From the NCBI RefSeq assembly GCF_018873765.1, contig NC_057919.1:67512984-67576983 (forward strand): a stretch of 64,000 nucleotides of DNA. Direction: 5' to 3'. The position numbers and the translations under genes are program-made. How positions within the stretch are numbered: position 1 is the first letter of the stretch; each line of letters starts with the position of its first letter. The DNA is from Telopea speciosissima (Eukaryota; Streptophyta; Magnoliopsida; Proteales; Proteaceae). Of this stretch, positions 24,743-35,012 are shown in pieces. The notes under the pieces are model-generated. The model worked only from the letters and a program-made list of their open reading frames with translations. It did not search any database and was not told the origin of the DNA.

Positions 24743-25119
24743 GGACTTTTTATCCACTGTTGTAACTGCAACGCTGCTGTGTGTATCATGCAGCAACAAC
24801 GGTCATGTGTACACAGTGGAGCTCGCAGTGCATGTAAGGGTATTTATGTAATATCCCTTTATATGTTCTCATATAATCATACTTGTATTAATGCCCAGGC
24901 TGTGAGGGGCAATCTAGTAATTAGCCCATCTGACCTAAACCCTAATTTTTCTATATATACTAGCTGGAGGCAGCAGTCTGGGTATTCCAAACTAGATACT
25001 CAGGGTGTAATGCTTTAAGCAACTTTGTGCTTAAACCCTAAACCCTAACAGTGCACACATGCCGCTGCTTCACTACAAGATGCGAACAGCAAACTGTTAC
25101 AGCATCGGAATAAAATTCC
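24743..25119. mobile_element. Mutator-type foldback MITE interrupted by a solo LTR
   Basis: Ends GGACTTTTTATCC and, inverted, GGAATTTTATTCC, flanked by an exact 9-bp target duplication TATCAAGCA (24734-24742 and 25120-25128). Arms continue CTGTTGTAACTGCAACGCTGC against its counterpart near 25085. The centre is split by the LTR at 24833-25050; without it and one GTGCA copy the element would be 154 bp, the size of its relatives at 26583-26741 and 30023-30171. Confidence 0.85.
24833..25050 (+). mobile_element. Small solo LTR (218 bp)
   Basis: Starts TGTAAGGG and ends CCCTAACA (TG...CA) with an exact 5-bp target duplication GTGCA (24828-24832 and 25051-25055). It contains a TATA-like CTATATATAC at 24950 and a small hairpin AAGCAACTTTGTGCTT near the end. 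No internal domain remains, so it is what unequal recombination between two LTRs leaves behind. The size suits a TRIM or small Copia family. Confidence 0.85.
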
Positions 25120-25282
25120 TATCAAGCATGCAGAGATTTCATTCAGTTAGGTGGGGAGGACCATTGAAGCATAAATGCAAGCACTTGAAAGAAACAAAAG
25201 AAGAACACAAATATTAATGATGGACACGTGCTGTAGTGGCATTGTAGGTCATAGACTAGTGGTACAAGGAAGAGAACCTCAC

Positions 25283-25500
25283 CTTACCATGTCGTACCCT
25301 TCCACTGTAACCTGTCCAGGCCTGGCCACCTCTCCTCTCCTCTCCCGTTGGGTCCCTTAAAGGCCTGTAACCTTACCACGCCGTACCTTTCCTTTGTAAC
25401 CTGTCAAGGCCTGGCCACCTCTCCTTTCTAGTTGGTTCCCTTACAGGCCTGTAACCTGTCAAGACTGTGCCTCTCCTCTGTAATCTCTCAAGGCCTAGAG
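25283..25500. repeat. Tandem repeat, unit about 86 bp, 2.5 copies
   Basis: Units share CCTTACCAYGYCGTACC, GTAACCTGTCMAGGCCTGGCC and CAGGCCTGTAA (starting near 25283, 25370 and 25454, the last truncated). No coding signal. Confidence 0.8.
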
Positions 25501-26099
25501 AGCGAAGATGGTCCAAAAGCATCACCTTTTCACTTGGTTAGTGCGACTGCATATGATATTTAGCATAGTGCCCAGCGGGAGTCCGGTGAGGCATTCAACG
25601 GCTGGGTTACTGTGCACATGCGGAGATATTTGCCTTCGTGGGGCTTGGTTTGTATCCCTACATACGCACAACAACCCTAGATGCTTCCCTGGATATTTAT
25701 TGGGCGATGTGCTCGGGACGAGCGAATCCCTCTAATTAGATATTCATTGATCTCAATGATTATCCCAAAAAAATTTTATTTGATCTCAATCAATCAGATT
25801 TTTTAATTAAACTGAACCCTTAATTAGCAATGAGTACACCTTATATCCATTGAATTAGTGAGACGAATACAGTCATAGAAAAGGAAAAAAGACATTCATT
25901 TTCAAGACAACAATAAATGACGGGGAGAGACGTGAGAAAAACAGAATTTAATGTTGAGAAAGTGATTTATCCTGTTTTTTTCTCCTCCTCGTTGCTCAGT
26001 ACTTGTACGAGGCTCACCTTCTTTGTCGCTCCTCCGCCTTTTGAAATTGATTGTGATAGGTTATTATTTTTTGTGTGCAGAGGAAGAAGTCGCGTTTAA
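25501..26099. other. No gene recognised
   Basis: The plus-strand frames at 25508-25735 and 25917-26099 are short and match no family that I know. Nothing else was identified. Confidence 0.4.
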
Positions 26100-27467
26100 G
26101 AGAATATTAATGAATTGAGGATTTTTTATTTTTTTGTTTTTATGTTGGTAAACAATGAAACAATGCCAATCATGGTTTTTTTAGTACACGGTTTGGGATC
26201 CGGTATTCGTCACGTAAAATCAATATGCCCGTATCGGACAATTTTATCTTGAAACTCCTTTAGAAATATAATTTTTTTTTTTTATTTTTTTTTATCATTT
26301 TACACTTTATCTGTACCATGCCATTGATTCGAATTGATAAAGTACCATGATTGATTACTTGCAAAATCGGTATGTATCGTCCGTATGCATTTTCTTTTTT
26401 TCCTCTTCTGTTTTGGATTTTTGACCTTGGAAAACAACAATTATTTTTGAAAGGTTTTATATTCAAATTAGTTTCTTTTATTTATTAAAAATCAAAATAA
26501 ATAATAAAATTAGAAAAAATTGTCCTGAAATCATGGGAGTATCCTAACTCACTTTTGTACCTTTTTGGTTGGTAGAAAATTGGGACCTTCATCCGTTGCA
26601 GGAACTAGAGCGTTGCTGAGCACATCGTGCGGTGCAGCAATGGTCATGTGTGTATAGTGGGGTCCATTATGCACACATGACTGCTACTGCATTGTATGAT
26701 ACGCACAGCAACGCTCCAGTTACAGCAACAGATAAAAATTCAAGAAATTGTTATAGTAATCATGGTTCTAGGGCGATATGTATCGGTTTTGCATGTACGC
26801 GATCCTGATATTGTGTTAATACCGTATCGGTGATATGGTACAGACAAGGGGTAAAATGGTAAGAAAACTCAATTTTTAAAGGAGATTCAGGGGTAATTTT
26901 GTTCGACACGACTGATCCATATACGGTATTGGATCCGTTTTACAAGTGATCGATACCCGATTTGATACCGTGCACTAGAACCATGGTAGTAATCCACCAC
27001 CATTGTTCCAAATACAGTTGCTCCAAATGGGGGTGAATCAAGGATATTTGGGGAATTTTATAAAAATATTGGAGAGTTTTGGAACACTACAACAAAATGA
27101 CCAAAGGGGCATCTACGGGTAAGGGGGTGTGCAGGGCAAGGGCCTAGTTGTGGCCTCTTAGTGCACACAGCGCACTAGGCCGGTAGGGCTGTGTCATGGT
27201 TTGAGGTATTGGTATCATATCACTCATATCGGGTGATACATAATAATTTTATTAATGGCTGATCCCAATATCGTGCTAATACCATATCAGTGACATGGTA
27301 CAACCAAGGGGTACAACAGTTAAAAAATTTTTTTGTTAAAGGAAACTAAGGGTCGATTATATCATTTATACAAGAACAAATTACATGCACACCTGGTGTT
27401 TGGAAGAATAACAAAACACCGCCTGATGACCCAATTTTCAAGTAATCTAAATCAGATTGAAAAATGG

Positions 27468-27513
<46 letters not shown>

Positions 27514-27531
27514 TTATTAGTTTATACTTTA
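26100..27531. repeat. Dispersed repeat B, copy 1
   Basis: Aligns along its length with 29787-31358 in the same orientation, sharing AAACAATGAAACAATG, CTAGAACCATGGTAGTAAT, AGTTGCTCCAAATGGGGG, ACTACAACAAAATGAC and GGAGACCTTCTCTCTC. It is rich in GATAC/CGATAC motifs and ends in a (CT)n(CA)n microsatellite (27474-27511). This copy contains a foldback MITE (26583-26741) that the other lacks. No coding capacity was seen; it may be an unclassified transposon. Confidence 0.8.
26583..26741. mobile_element. Mutator-type foldback MITE, 159 bp
   Basis: Arms GTTGCAGGAACTAGAGCGTTG and CAACGCTCCAGTTACAGCAAC enclose a hairpin with AATGGTCATGTGTGTATAG against its partner. Flanks AGAAAATTG (26574-26582) and AAGAAATTG (26742-26750) are diverged 9-bp duplications. 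Copy 2 of repeat B has a single AGGAACTTG at the same place (near 30451), which proves the insertion. Confidence 0.9.
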
Positions 27532-28494
27532 TGAATGCCAATGACACGGTCTTAGGAATCGGCATTAGATTCACCGTGTTTGTGGATTTTGTATCGATAT
27601 TGTCCGCAACCGATATTGATATCTGATCGATACGGATATAATGAATATGAACTTCTATCTCATTTTCTCCATTTGAAATGACTCTCTTACCTTTTAAGGA
27701 AGGGGAGAAGAGAGATACACATAATGAATCTAATGCGTTGATTTAAAATATAATATTGAAAATCTAAATTACAATTTAAAGATATTTTTTAATTTATAAA
27801 ATTAGACATAAATTAAGATTTCAAAGATATGATAAAATTATTATAATACCCGCAATGCGTGCATTCCCAATGTCCTCATGCCTTTAGAATCCCTTATAAA
27901 ATTTCTTGTATAATGGATATGTGTGTGGTGGCCGGCCTATGGGAATTTGCAGATTGGTACCCTTCTTCGTTTGGCATTTGTTTATCTTTATGAGTAGTGT
28001 AGTCGTTGTCTAGTAGAAAAGTTGATGCGGTTGGTATCTGACTTCTGTTCAAGTGGAGAGAAGTGGTAAATGAGGGTAACTCTTGCTTGCTAGCTATCTT
28101 AATAATCGTGTCTATGTTTCATGGATTATTTCATTGGTTCTAATAAATGGCCTTCTTAATTTTACGAAAAACAGAAATGATTTTGCAAGATATCAGGTAC
28201 GGCTCTAGAGCTGGACGAAGATCATCAATTACGTACAATCACTGCAGCGTCAGTGGGATCTATCTTATAGACCTAGATAGAAGTTATTAGGGTTTCAAAA
28301 ATATGATTTTTAAAAATAAACACATTGTACAACGTCTGATCACATGCAATTAATTTTTTTGAAATTGGAAAGCTTTAATAAAGGATATAAGGGATTTGAA
28401 TTCATGACCTTGGGAGTTGGTCTTTGTCAACTGAACTGATCCTGATTAGTCAATCAACTTTGGAGATTGATTTTGATGGATCATCAATTTTTGT
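27532..28494. other. No gene; dispersed repeat fragments
   Basis: Positions 27725-27840 and 28285-28340 carry fragments shared with 19060-19180 and 20865-20990. The rest is AT-rich without a recognisable feature. Confidence 0.45.
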
Positions 28495-28503
28495 GTATTG
28501 TCG

Positions 28504-29753
28504 GGATTCGGCTCTTATCCATAGCTGCATGTTATAGCACCCCTAAGATCTTGACACGTGTCACACATTAAATCCAAGGGTCTCAAATCTATACTCTGAA
28601 ATGCACTCTTTATCCCTCTTTATTCGTCTCTGTTGACGACCCGACCCGGATCTCACTTCCCATTTTAAGAAAAACGAAAGCAAATCCCAAAACCAGTCGT
28701 CTTCCTCCTTCTTTTTCCCTCTTTTGCTCGATCTACCCTAAATCTCAAACCTCACCATATTTCGATTCTTGGCGCATCATCTCCGGCGACGGTGAAAGGC
28801 GGCGAAGACTAGAGCAGGTACGCCCGTCCTTCTCTTCCCCTAATCTCCTTTGCGATATGGGTTCTGAACCCAAAATTTCAAAACCTAGAACTCACCTCAC
28901 CCTTTCGGTTCTTGGCACAGGATTCCGACGATGGCGAGAGGCGGCGAAGACAGGAGCAGGTACACTCGTCCTTCTCTTCTCCTCACCTCCTTTGCGATTT
29001 GGGTCTGAACCTAAAATTTCAAAAGTCTCACCCTCACCTCACCCTTTCGGTTCTTGGCACAGGGATCCGATGACGGCGAGCAGCGAATATATCTGCCTTC
29101 TCTCCCATTTTCGTTCTCTCTCTTTCTCTCTGTCTCTCATTTTCGTCTTTAAAGGGCTTCTCTCTGGATTTTTATTTTACAGCTTTATCTGTTAATAGAT
29201 AAACCTCTGTTTATCACAGCAATTTTGTTCAGATTTTAAGAGTAATCAAGATTATGAATACTGGATAGTAAGTATTTACTTGTTTATGAGATGTAATGTA
29301 GTGCCATGAATGGGTTTGATTGAAACTTTCAGAGCAGAGATTGAAACTTTCATGTTAGTAAAAATGGTCCTTCTCTCCCATTTTCGTTCTCTGTCTCTCT
29401 CTCTCTATGTCTCCCATTTTTATCCCTCACTCACCTCTCCTCAAAGAAGACATACCAGATCTTATTTGGGGCTGGAAAGAGAAATCAACAGTCATTTGAA
29501 ATTTAGGGCAGATCGAGCAAAAGAGAGAAAAAGAAGGAGGAAGACAGACTGGTTTTGGGATTTGCTTTCGTTTTTCTTAAAATTGAAAGTGAGATCCGGG
29601 TCGGGTCGTCAACAGAGAGGAATAAAGAGGGATAAAGAGTGCATTTCAGAGTATAGATTTGAGATCCTTGGATTTAGTGAGTGCCACATGTCAAGATCCT
29701 AGGGGAGTGCTGCACCATGCAGCTCCCGCCATGGCTGGATAAGAGCCGAATCC
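28504..29753. mobile_element. Mutator-like element with long TIRs, GGATTCGGCTC family, copy 2
   Basis: Starts GGATTCGGCTCTTATCC and ends with its inverse GAGCCGAATCC. Flanked by GTATTGTCG (28495-28503) and GTACTGTCG (29754-29762), a 9-bp duplication with one mismatch. The inverted arms extend over about 240 bp (28504-28745 and 29510-29753), including GACGACCCGACCCGGATCTC and its inverse. The terminal 11 bp are identical to those of the element at 9709-11080, while the inner parts differ. The interior holds a tandem repeat (28743-29085) and short frames without a transposase signature. Confidence 0.9.
28743..29085. repeat. Tandem repeat inside the Mutator-like element
   Basis: Two full units and one partial unit of about 140 bp share TTCGRTTCTTGGC, GGCGGCGAAGAC, GTCCTTCTCTTC, CTCCTTTGCGAT and CCYAAAATTTCAAAA. 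The phrase GAGCAGGTA recurs as a possible exon-donor-like junction, but no gene was recognised. Confidence 0.75.
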
Positions 29754-29786
29754 GTACTGTCGAGGAAGAAGCCCCGTCCGTCTTTG

Positions 29787-31358
29787 GTAATATTAGTGGA
29801 TTTTGAGATTTTTTATTTATTTATTTATTTATTTTTTGGAGATAAACAATGAAACAATGGATCTTATGGGTTTTTTTAGTCTACGGTATTGGATCGGGTA
29901 TACGTCATCTACAAACAGATCGATTGTATCAGACAATTTTATGCCGGAAACTCTTTTAAAAATAGGTTTTTTTGACCATTTTACCCTCTATCTGTACCGT
30001 GTCATCGATATGATATCAATAGAGATCTTTATCGCCCCCAGTACTGGGGGCATCCAGTGCGTATTGTGTGGCGTAGCATGAGCCATGTGTGCATGGTAGG
30101 GCCCATTCTGCATACATGGCTCGTGCTGCGCCGCACGATGCACATTGGACCACCCCCAATACTAATTTTCCTATCAATAGAGTACCATGTTCGATTACTT
30201 GCAAAACCGGTATCTATCGCCCATATGATATTTCTTATTTTCCTCTTCTGTTTGGGATTTTTTACCTTTGGGAAACAACAACTATTTTTAAAAGGTTTTA
30301 TATTGAAAACAATGGTTATCAAAATTTATATTCAAAACAGTTTTTTTTTTTAATTTATTAAAAAAATCAAAATAAATATAAAAATTAGAAAAATTTATCC
30401 TCGAATCATGGGAGTGTCCTAACTCAGTGTTGGAATTTTTTGGTTGGTAGGAACTTGTTGTAGTAATCACGGTTCCAGGGGCGATACATATCGATTTTCC
30501 ATGTAGGCATTTTGATACTGTGCTGATACCATACATATCGATGATACGGTATGGACAAGGGGTAAAATAGTCAAAAAAATTATTTTTTTAAAGGAGATTC
30601 AGAAGTAATTTTGTCTGATACGACCGATTTGTTCCAATACCGTATCATCATCATATTAGTTTTGCAAATGATCGATACCCAATTCTATACCGTGCACTAG
30701 AACCATGGTAGTAATCCACCAACAACCGTTCTAAATATAGTTGCTCCAAATGGGGGGTGAATCAAGGATATTTGGGGAATTTAAAAAAAATAATATTGCA
30801 GTGGAGTTTTGAAACACTACAACAAAATGACAAAAGGGGCATCTATGGGTAAGAGGGTGTGCAGGGCAAGGGGCTAGTTGTGGCCTCTTAGTGCACACGA
30901 CACACAAGGTCGGTAGGGCTGCGCCATGGTTTGAGGTATCAGTAACGTATCACCTATATTAGATGATACATAATGGTTTTGTTAGTGGCTGATCCCGATA
31001 TCGTGTCGATACCATATCGACTACATGGTACTGACCAAAGGATAAAGCAGTCAAAAATTCTGTTTTTTAAGGATATCAAGGGTAGATTATATCATTTATA
31101 CAAGAGCAAATTACATGCACCCTTTTGGCTTTTTCTTTTTTTCTTTTTTTGGTGCGAATAGATCTATTTATTAGAACTTCTCAAAAAATAGAATTATAGT
31201 GAATAGCTCTATTCATGCAACCCTCTGGCGTTTGAAACAATAACAAAACACCTCCTAATCCACCTTTTAATGACCCAATTTTCAAGTAATCTAAGCCAGA
31301 TTAGAAAATGGAGACCTTCTCTCTCTCACACACACATTTATTAGTTTATATTTTATAC
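29787..31358. repeat. Dispersed repeat B, copy 2
   Basis: Counterpart of 26100-27531. It carries its own foldback MITE at 30023-30171, absent from copy 1, and an extra stretch of about 90 bp near 31125-31215 with an inverted pair (AATAGATCTATTTAT, GAATAGCTCTATTC). The two copies are clearly diverged, so the duplication is old. Confidence 0.8.
30023..30171. mobile_element. Mutator-type foldback MITE, 149 bp
   Basis: Arms CCAGTGCGTATTGTGTGGCG and CGCCGCACGATGCACATTGG with CATGAGCCATGTGTGCA against TGCATACATGGCTCGTG fold around TGGTAGGGCCCATTC. Exact 9-bp target duplication TATCAATAG (30014-30022 and 30172-30180). The matching site in repeat B copy 1 (near 26325) is uninterrupted. Confidence 0.93.
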
Positions 31359-31644
31359 ATATTAATTATATTTAAAATAAAATAAAAAACATGACTCGCC
31401 ATGATTAGGTTTGGCCAGGCTGAGTCACCAGGTTTTCAAAAAGATGAGTCGAGTCAGAAAACCTGGATTTCAAACTATGCCTGGCATCACTCCTCCAAGT
31501 TCAGACATGGTGGAAAAAGAATTACATCATCAATCATATTATTATTATTTTTTTTTTTTTATGAAAATCAAATATTATAAAAAGCTAAAAAAGATTACAG
31601 GGTTTGACAAGGTAGATAGTTCTTAGGATTAAACCAAGTGAAGA

Positions 31645-32140
31645 TAGGGGTGTCAATAAAGCCCAGTTGGCCCGAACCCGCCCTGAGCCTAGCCCGGACC
31701 CGACCCTGAATTTTCAACCCTGAGGGCGGTTTGGCCCTGACAAAGTCGGATCGGGTAAGGATTTAGATCCCGGGCTTAGCCCATTCCGGCCCAACCTGAC
31801 CCTATATTAATTATAAATATATAATATTGCATATATATATATATTGGTATTTATTTATATATATGGCCCAATAAAAAATTAAGAAGCAACAGCAAAAAAG
31901 CCCTAAAGGCACATGGGTTTACAAACAAAATCTGGATCAGGGTCAATCAGGGCTAACCCGACCCTATCAGGATCAATCAGGGCAGGGTCGGGTTAGAAAA
32001 AACCCTAGCAAGGTCGGGTCAAAGTTGAGGGTTTCTTGGCCCTACCAAGATTGAGTTGGATCAGGGTTTAGGTTAAGGCCTCTAGCGTTAGGTTAGGGTT
32101 TAGGGCAGGCCCAATCCAACCCAACCCATTAACACCCCTA
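31645..32140. mobile_element. Non-autonomous hAT element, TAGGGGTGTCAA family
   Basis: Starts TAGGGGTGTCAATAAAGCCC and ends CATTAACACCCCTA, with CCCGACCCTG / CAGGGTCGGG subterminal repeats. The 8-bp flanks AGTGAAGA and GGCAAAGA agree at five positions, a decayed duplication. The interior includes an (AT)n tract (31835-31862). Confidence 0.7.
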
Positions 32141-32209
32141 GGCAAAGAGGATCCTTGTAAAGTTAGCAGATGCCTCAACTAATTCAAAATGTTTACCAAG
32201 AAAAAAAGC

Positions 32210-32619
32210 TAATTCAAATTTCAAAATATGTAGAATATGTTTTTTTTCTTGGCTTTACGATTTCTTAACGGGTTTGATTCCAAGTTCGATTTTCCGGTTT
32301 TGATTGGTCCGGTCATTTGTTTTACTAGCGTAAAAAAATTCCCAATCCAAAACTACCCTATAAGGGTTTGTTTCAAATGCGTATAGTTTTGTACGATCAG
32401 TCAAACTTATTCAAATTGGATTTTCCTACCTAGCCTAGAAGGAATTCCTCCTTCACCGTGGCTCGAGGAAAACCTGGTCCCCAAACTAAAACTTGGACTG
32501 GTTTTCCTTGTTAAGGTTTTAAGAACCGGTATTGAATTAGTCGATATGATCATGATCGATATCGATATCGATACAGATAGGTCGATGTGATATGGATTTG
32601 GGTTTTTTAATTAAAAAAA
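32210..32619. repeat. Dispersed repeat A, copy 2, left part (right part 37319-37425)
   Basis: Matches 23480-23980 up to GATATGGATTTGGG, then is interrupted by the 4.7-kb Mutator-like element and resumes at 37328 with TTTTTATTTAGTATCAAACCG through ACCGTGAACTAAATCCATG. Confidence 0.8.
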
Positions 32620-32837
32620 GGGAAAATTTCATGGACCCCTTAAAAGTATCCAATATCTTAGAAACTTACCATACTTGGTCAAAATATCACAGACACCCTA
32701 AACGTTAAGTACAAATAATACCCAAAGGTGAAATATCCATTTTACCCTTTAGTTATTTAAATAGGAAGACAAAACTATCATTTCATCTTTTTCCCTAAAT
32801 ATCTATTTTATCCCTTAGTTATTTAAATAAAGGGATA

Positions 32838-34231
32838 AATACGCATACCCTTCTAAGTGGACCAAAAAGGATAGATGCACCCCCAATTGTCTGATAATTC
32901 CACCTGGACCCCTCGACATTCCAGTATACATCCCTAATTCATAACATAAGGCCATTTTGGTCCATTCCATTCAAACGGAAACTATTAACTGGATGATGGT
33001 GAAAGCACAATTATACCCTGTAATAAAAACAAGAAAAACGAATTTATAAAATACCCAAAATACCCATCCTTTTTTTTCCTTTCATCTTTTGTCTCTCACT
33101 TTCCCTTTCACGATCGAGACTCTGCAACCTAACTGGAGTGAGCTCAACCAGTGGCGTCCCCCCCCCTCCTCTCTTTCATCTTCTCTGTTCACAGCACAAA
33201 CGATTAGAGAACTTTTATTTTTTTGGTTCTAAATGCTTCACAGCACAAAGGGCAGAGAATTCTGAAGGCGGTATGGCAATTTGTGAGAATTTTACGGTTT
33301 TGCATATGAAAACGATTTCGAAGAAAAGAAAACCAGAGGCGGTATTACTGGAGGAGTTGATGGCTTCGCCAAAACTTGGATTGGGATAACCCAATCCCAA
33401 GTTCCGAACTTGTGGCAGGTTCCCATGGTTTTTATTTATTATTCCTTGCTCTTCTTCATGAAACTTCCTTAATAATTGAGAAATAAAATCGTCAATTTAT
33501 CGATTTTAACAATTTAACCCCCTATTTAAGCCCTTCGGCACAGTTCCTCACCCTAATCTCTCGTTTCAAAGAAATCTCTGATAATTTATAAAAACGAAAG
33601 AGGAGTGGCAGCAATTCACGATTTTGCAAATTCGAGTCAGCCTTCGAGAAGCAATTTGGCAGCGTCCGACAAGTCCAGCCAAATTAGGCGCTTCTCCGGC
33701 GGCGTGAGCCAACAAGAAATATCTAAGAATAGCAGCGACGACATGGACATGTAGAAGAGACGAGAATAAGAGAAGACCGAGACTCTCCTGCACTTAATCT
33801 GCTGGGGTCCCAAGCATTTAGAACCAAAAAAAAAAAAATTCTCTTCCCTTTGTGCTGTGAACAGAGAAGATGAAAGAGAGGGGGGGACACCACTGGCTGA
33901 GCTCTAGTTAGGTTGCAGAGTCTCGATCGTGAAGGGAAAATGAGAGAGAAAAGATGAATGGAAAAAAAGGGATGGGTATTTTAGGTATTTTACAAATTCA
34001 TTTTTCTTGTTTAGTTTTCATGTTTTTATTAAAAGGTATAATTGTCCTCTCACCGTCGTCCAATTAGTAGTTTCCGTTTGAATTTAACGGAATGAACCAA
34101 AATGGTCTTTATATTGTGAATTAGGGATGTGTATTGGAATTTTGAAGGGTTCCGGTGAAATTGTCAGACAATTAGGGGTGCATTTGTCCTTTTTTATCCA
34201 CTTAGGGGGTATGCGTATTCATCCCTTAAAT
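32838..34231. mobile_element. Nested inverted-repeat element with TIRs of about 400 bp
   Basis: Starts AAGGGATAAATACGCATACCC; the right end inverted reads AAGGGATGAATACGCATACCC. The arms match for about 400 bp each (32838-33240 and 33818-34231), including CGATCGAGACTCTGCAACCTA and CATCTTCTCTGTTCACAGCAC. Flanks are AT-rich (TTTAAATAA / TAAATAAAA), so the target duplication is suggestive only. The interior (33240-33818) carries short frames on both strands (33138-33389 plus; 33566-33793 minus) that could be captured host sequence, but I do not recognise them. Confidence 0.8.
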
Positions 34232-34402
34232 AAAAGGACAAAACTGTCATTTCATCTTCTTCTCTCTATGGTTGCGGCTCCGGCGACCATGGAATCAACG
34301 CATGCAGCTGCCCCATTTGCAAAGGGAGTCTTGACACAGTAGTCGTTGCTATCTCGTTCTAGTGGTGTGGCTGTTTACGATGCATGCTAAGTTTGCATTG
34401 CA

Positions 34403-34714
34403 GGTTCTGGCACCAGCTCCAGCATCGTAATTGGATGGGCCTATGATGCCAGACGATTTACAGGAATGTGTGAATTCACTGCAAACGTCGCTTCTCAGTC
34501 GCAACATCCATATTCCACACCCCAACGCGACATGCAACACAATCCTTTATTTCTGCAGGATTCAGCTTCATTAGATCACCTCCTTAGTTGTTCCGCTGCA
34601 TTTACTTTCTTCGCACCATAACGCCACACCCACTGCCGCCGTTAGAAACTTGGAGCGAAATTGCAGAAACTCCTCCTATTCGGCTTCAGTAGGTGCCTTG
34701 GAGCCCTCAAGAGG
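34403..34714 (+). pseudogene. Captured fragment of a GPI-anchored protein gene (At4g28100-like)
   Basis: After an acceptor-like TTTGCATTGCAG the plus strand reads PDDLQECVNSLQTSLL, then NIHIPHPNATCNTILYFC, an in-frame TAG, then after disruption NATPTAAVRNLERNCRNSS and, one frame over, RCLGALKR before a donor-like GTCAGT at 34715. These blocks in this order are characteristic of the plant uncharacterised GPI-anchored protein family that includes At4g28100. The N-terminal signal region and the C-terminal GPI signal are absent and the frame is broken at least twice. Retained splice-site-like borders suggest capture from genomic DNA by the surrounding Mutator-like element, as in Pack-MULEs. The family call rests on remembered similarity. 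Confidence 0.65.
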
Positions 34715-35012
34715 GTCAGTAATCTCTCTTTCTCTCTCTCACACACACACACATTTCCCCACAAGAGGATTTCCGATAAGGATTACTTCCCCTGTGTTTA
34801 TCAATTTGACTCGTTGCAATTTTCTACAAAATTACTACTTGTTTTAGTCGGCGTTCATTCAAATACAGTATTAAAAATCAAAATATGATGAAAGGATTCT
34901 CTCTCTCTCCACTTATTCATTTTTTATTTTTAAATTTTGAATTCTTGCCGATGGGAAGAACCGAACAAAGTTTCTTATGGGTGGAACAAGAAAGATTAGG
35001 AAATGACCGGAA

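Noticed and set aside
29310..29702. 130-codon plus-strand frame
   Set aside because: It lies across the right long inverted repeat of a Mutator-like element and is rich in Ser/Arg from CT/GA tracts.
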